Shown here one piece after another: positions 7,073-7,121 of a stretch of DNA of 7,121 bases. Positions within the stretch are counted from its first letter, which is position 1, and each line of letters begins with the position of its first letter. Origin of the DNA: Acidimicrobiia bacterium (GTDB taxonomy: Bacteria > Actinomycetota > Acidimicrobiia > Acidimicrobiales > Ilumatobacteraceae); assembly GCA_009927565.1 (NCBI GenBank), contig RFMT01000345.1, forward strand, positions 1 to 7,121, given 5' to 3'. The notes under the pieces are model-generated. The model was not told where the DNA came from and did not search any database. It saw nothing but the letters and a program-made list of their open reading frames with translations. The translations under genes and the position numbers were made by a program.

Positions 7073-7081
7073 TGCGATAAT
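7073..7081 (+). promoter_or_regulatory. Extended -10 promoter for a leaderless downstream gene
   Basis: TGC followed by GATAAT (7076-7081) matches the extended -10 pattern TGn-TATAAT with one mismatch. The predicted transcription start falls at about 7088-7090, on or within two bases of the ATG at 7090. No convincing -35 box is seen at the normal spacing, and there is no Shine-Dalgarno, both compatible with leaderless transcription as is common in actinobacteria. Confidence 0.45.
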
Positions 7082-7089
7082 CTGATCGG

Positions 7090-7121
7090 ATGCGCGATTA
7101 CACAGTTGGTGGTCCAGAAGC
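7090..7121 (+). CDS. Start of an unidentified gene, 3'-truncated
   Basis: An open frame begins at ATG 7090 and runs off the right edge, giving MRDYTVGGPE and part of an eleventh codon. The start is supported only by the extended -10 element eight bases upstream. Ten residues are too few for a family call, and I do not recognise the product. The intergenic hairpin and separate promoter suggest it is not part of the carnitine operon. Confidence 0.45.
   Translation, partial: MRDYTVGGPE

Noticed and set aside
7078..7100. Inverted repeat TAATC ... GATTA around the downstream start as a possible operator
   Set aside because: The arms are only five bases with a 13-base spacer, and one arm overlaps the -10 element and the other the coding start. 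This is easily chance.
1..7121. CRISPR arrays, tRNA or rRNA genes, insertion sequences, long repeats
   Set aside because: None seen. Nearly the whole window is occupied by conserved metabolic genes, and the only non-coding stretches are 11 bases (2424-2434) and 59 bases (7031-7089).

Overview
The window is one densely packed plus-strand gene cluster. It reads as a near-complete aerobic pathway from gamma-butyrobetaine (GBB) through L-carnitine to glycine betaine. G+C is roughly half by eye. Starts are ATG or GTG. Most genes overlap by about 4 bases or abut, and most lack a clear Shine-Dalgarno. The gene at the right edge seems to have a leaderless extended -10 promoter. This style fits a mid-GC actinobacterium (Acidimicrobiia-like), but that is a weak inference and an alphaproteobacterium cannot be excluded.

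Layout, left to right: 2-433, C-terminal half of a DUF849/BKACE beta-keto acid cleavage enzyme (3-dehydrocarnitine cleavage). 430-1911, L-carnitine dehydrogenase fused to a hotdog thioesterase. 1908-2423, a second, stand-alone thioesterase of the same kind. 2435-3595, acyl-CoA dehydrogenase (probable GBB-CoA dehydrogenase). 3585-5624, fused NDP-forming acyl-CoA synthetase (probable GBB-CoA ligase). 5621-6391, CaiD-like crotonobetainyl-CoA hydratase. 6392-7030, class I SAM methyltransferase of unknown substrate. 7031-7089, a short intergenic region with a UUCG hairpin and a promoter. From 7090, the first codons of an unidentified gene.

Proposed joint function: the synthetase makes GBB-CoA, the dehydrogenase makes crotonobetainyl-CoA, and the hydratase makes L-carnitinyl-CoA. 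A thioesterase releases L-carnitine, which the dehydrogenase domain oxidises to 3-dehydrocarnitine. BKACE, with acetyl-CoA, then gives acetoacetate and betainyl-CoA, which a thioesterase hydrolyses to glycine betaine. The step order follows the known GBB/carnitine pathway of proteobacteria such as Sinorhizobium meliloti; assignment to these genes rests on family recognition and context.

Points most worth a second look: the duplicated thioesterase; Asp at the usual catalytic Glu position of the dehydrogenase; loss of the glycine pair after the second catalytic Glu of the hydratase; the use of an NDP-forming ligase; and an uncharacterised methyltransferase in a pathway whose substrates are all trimethylammonium compounds. 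No transporter or regulator is visible.
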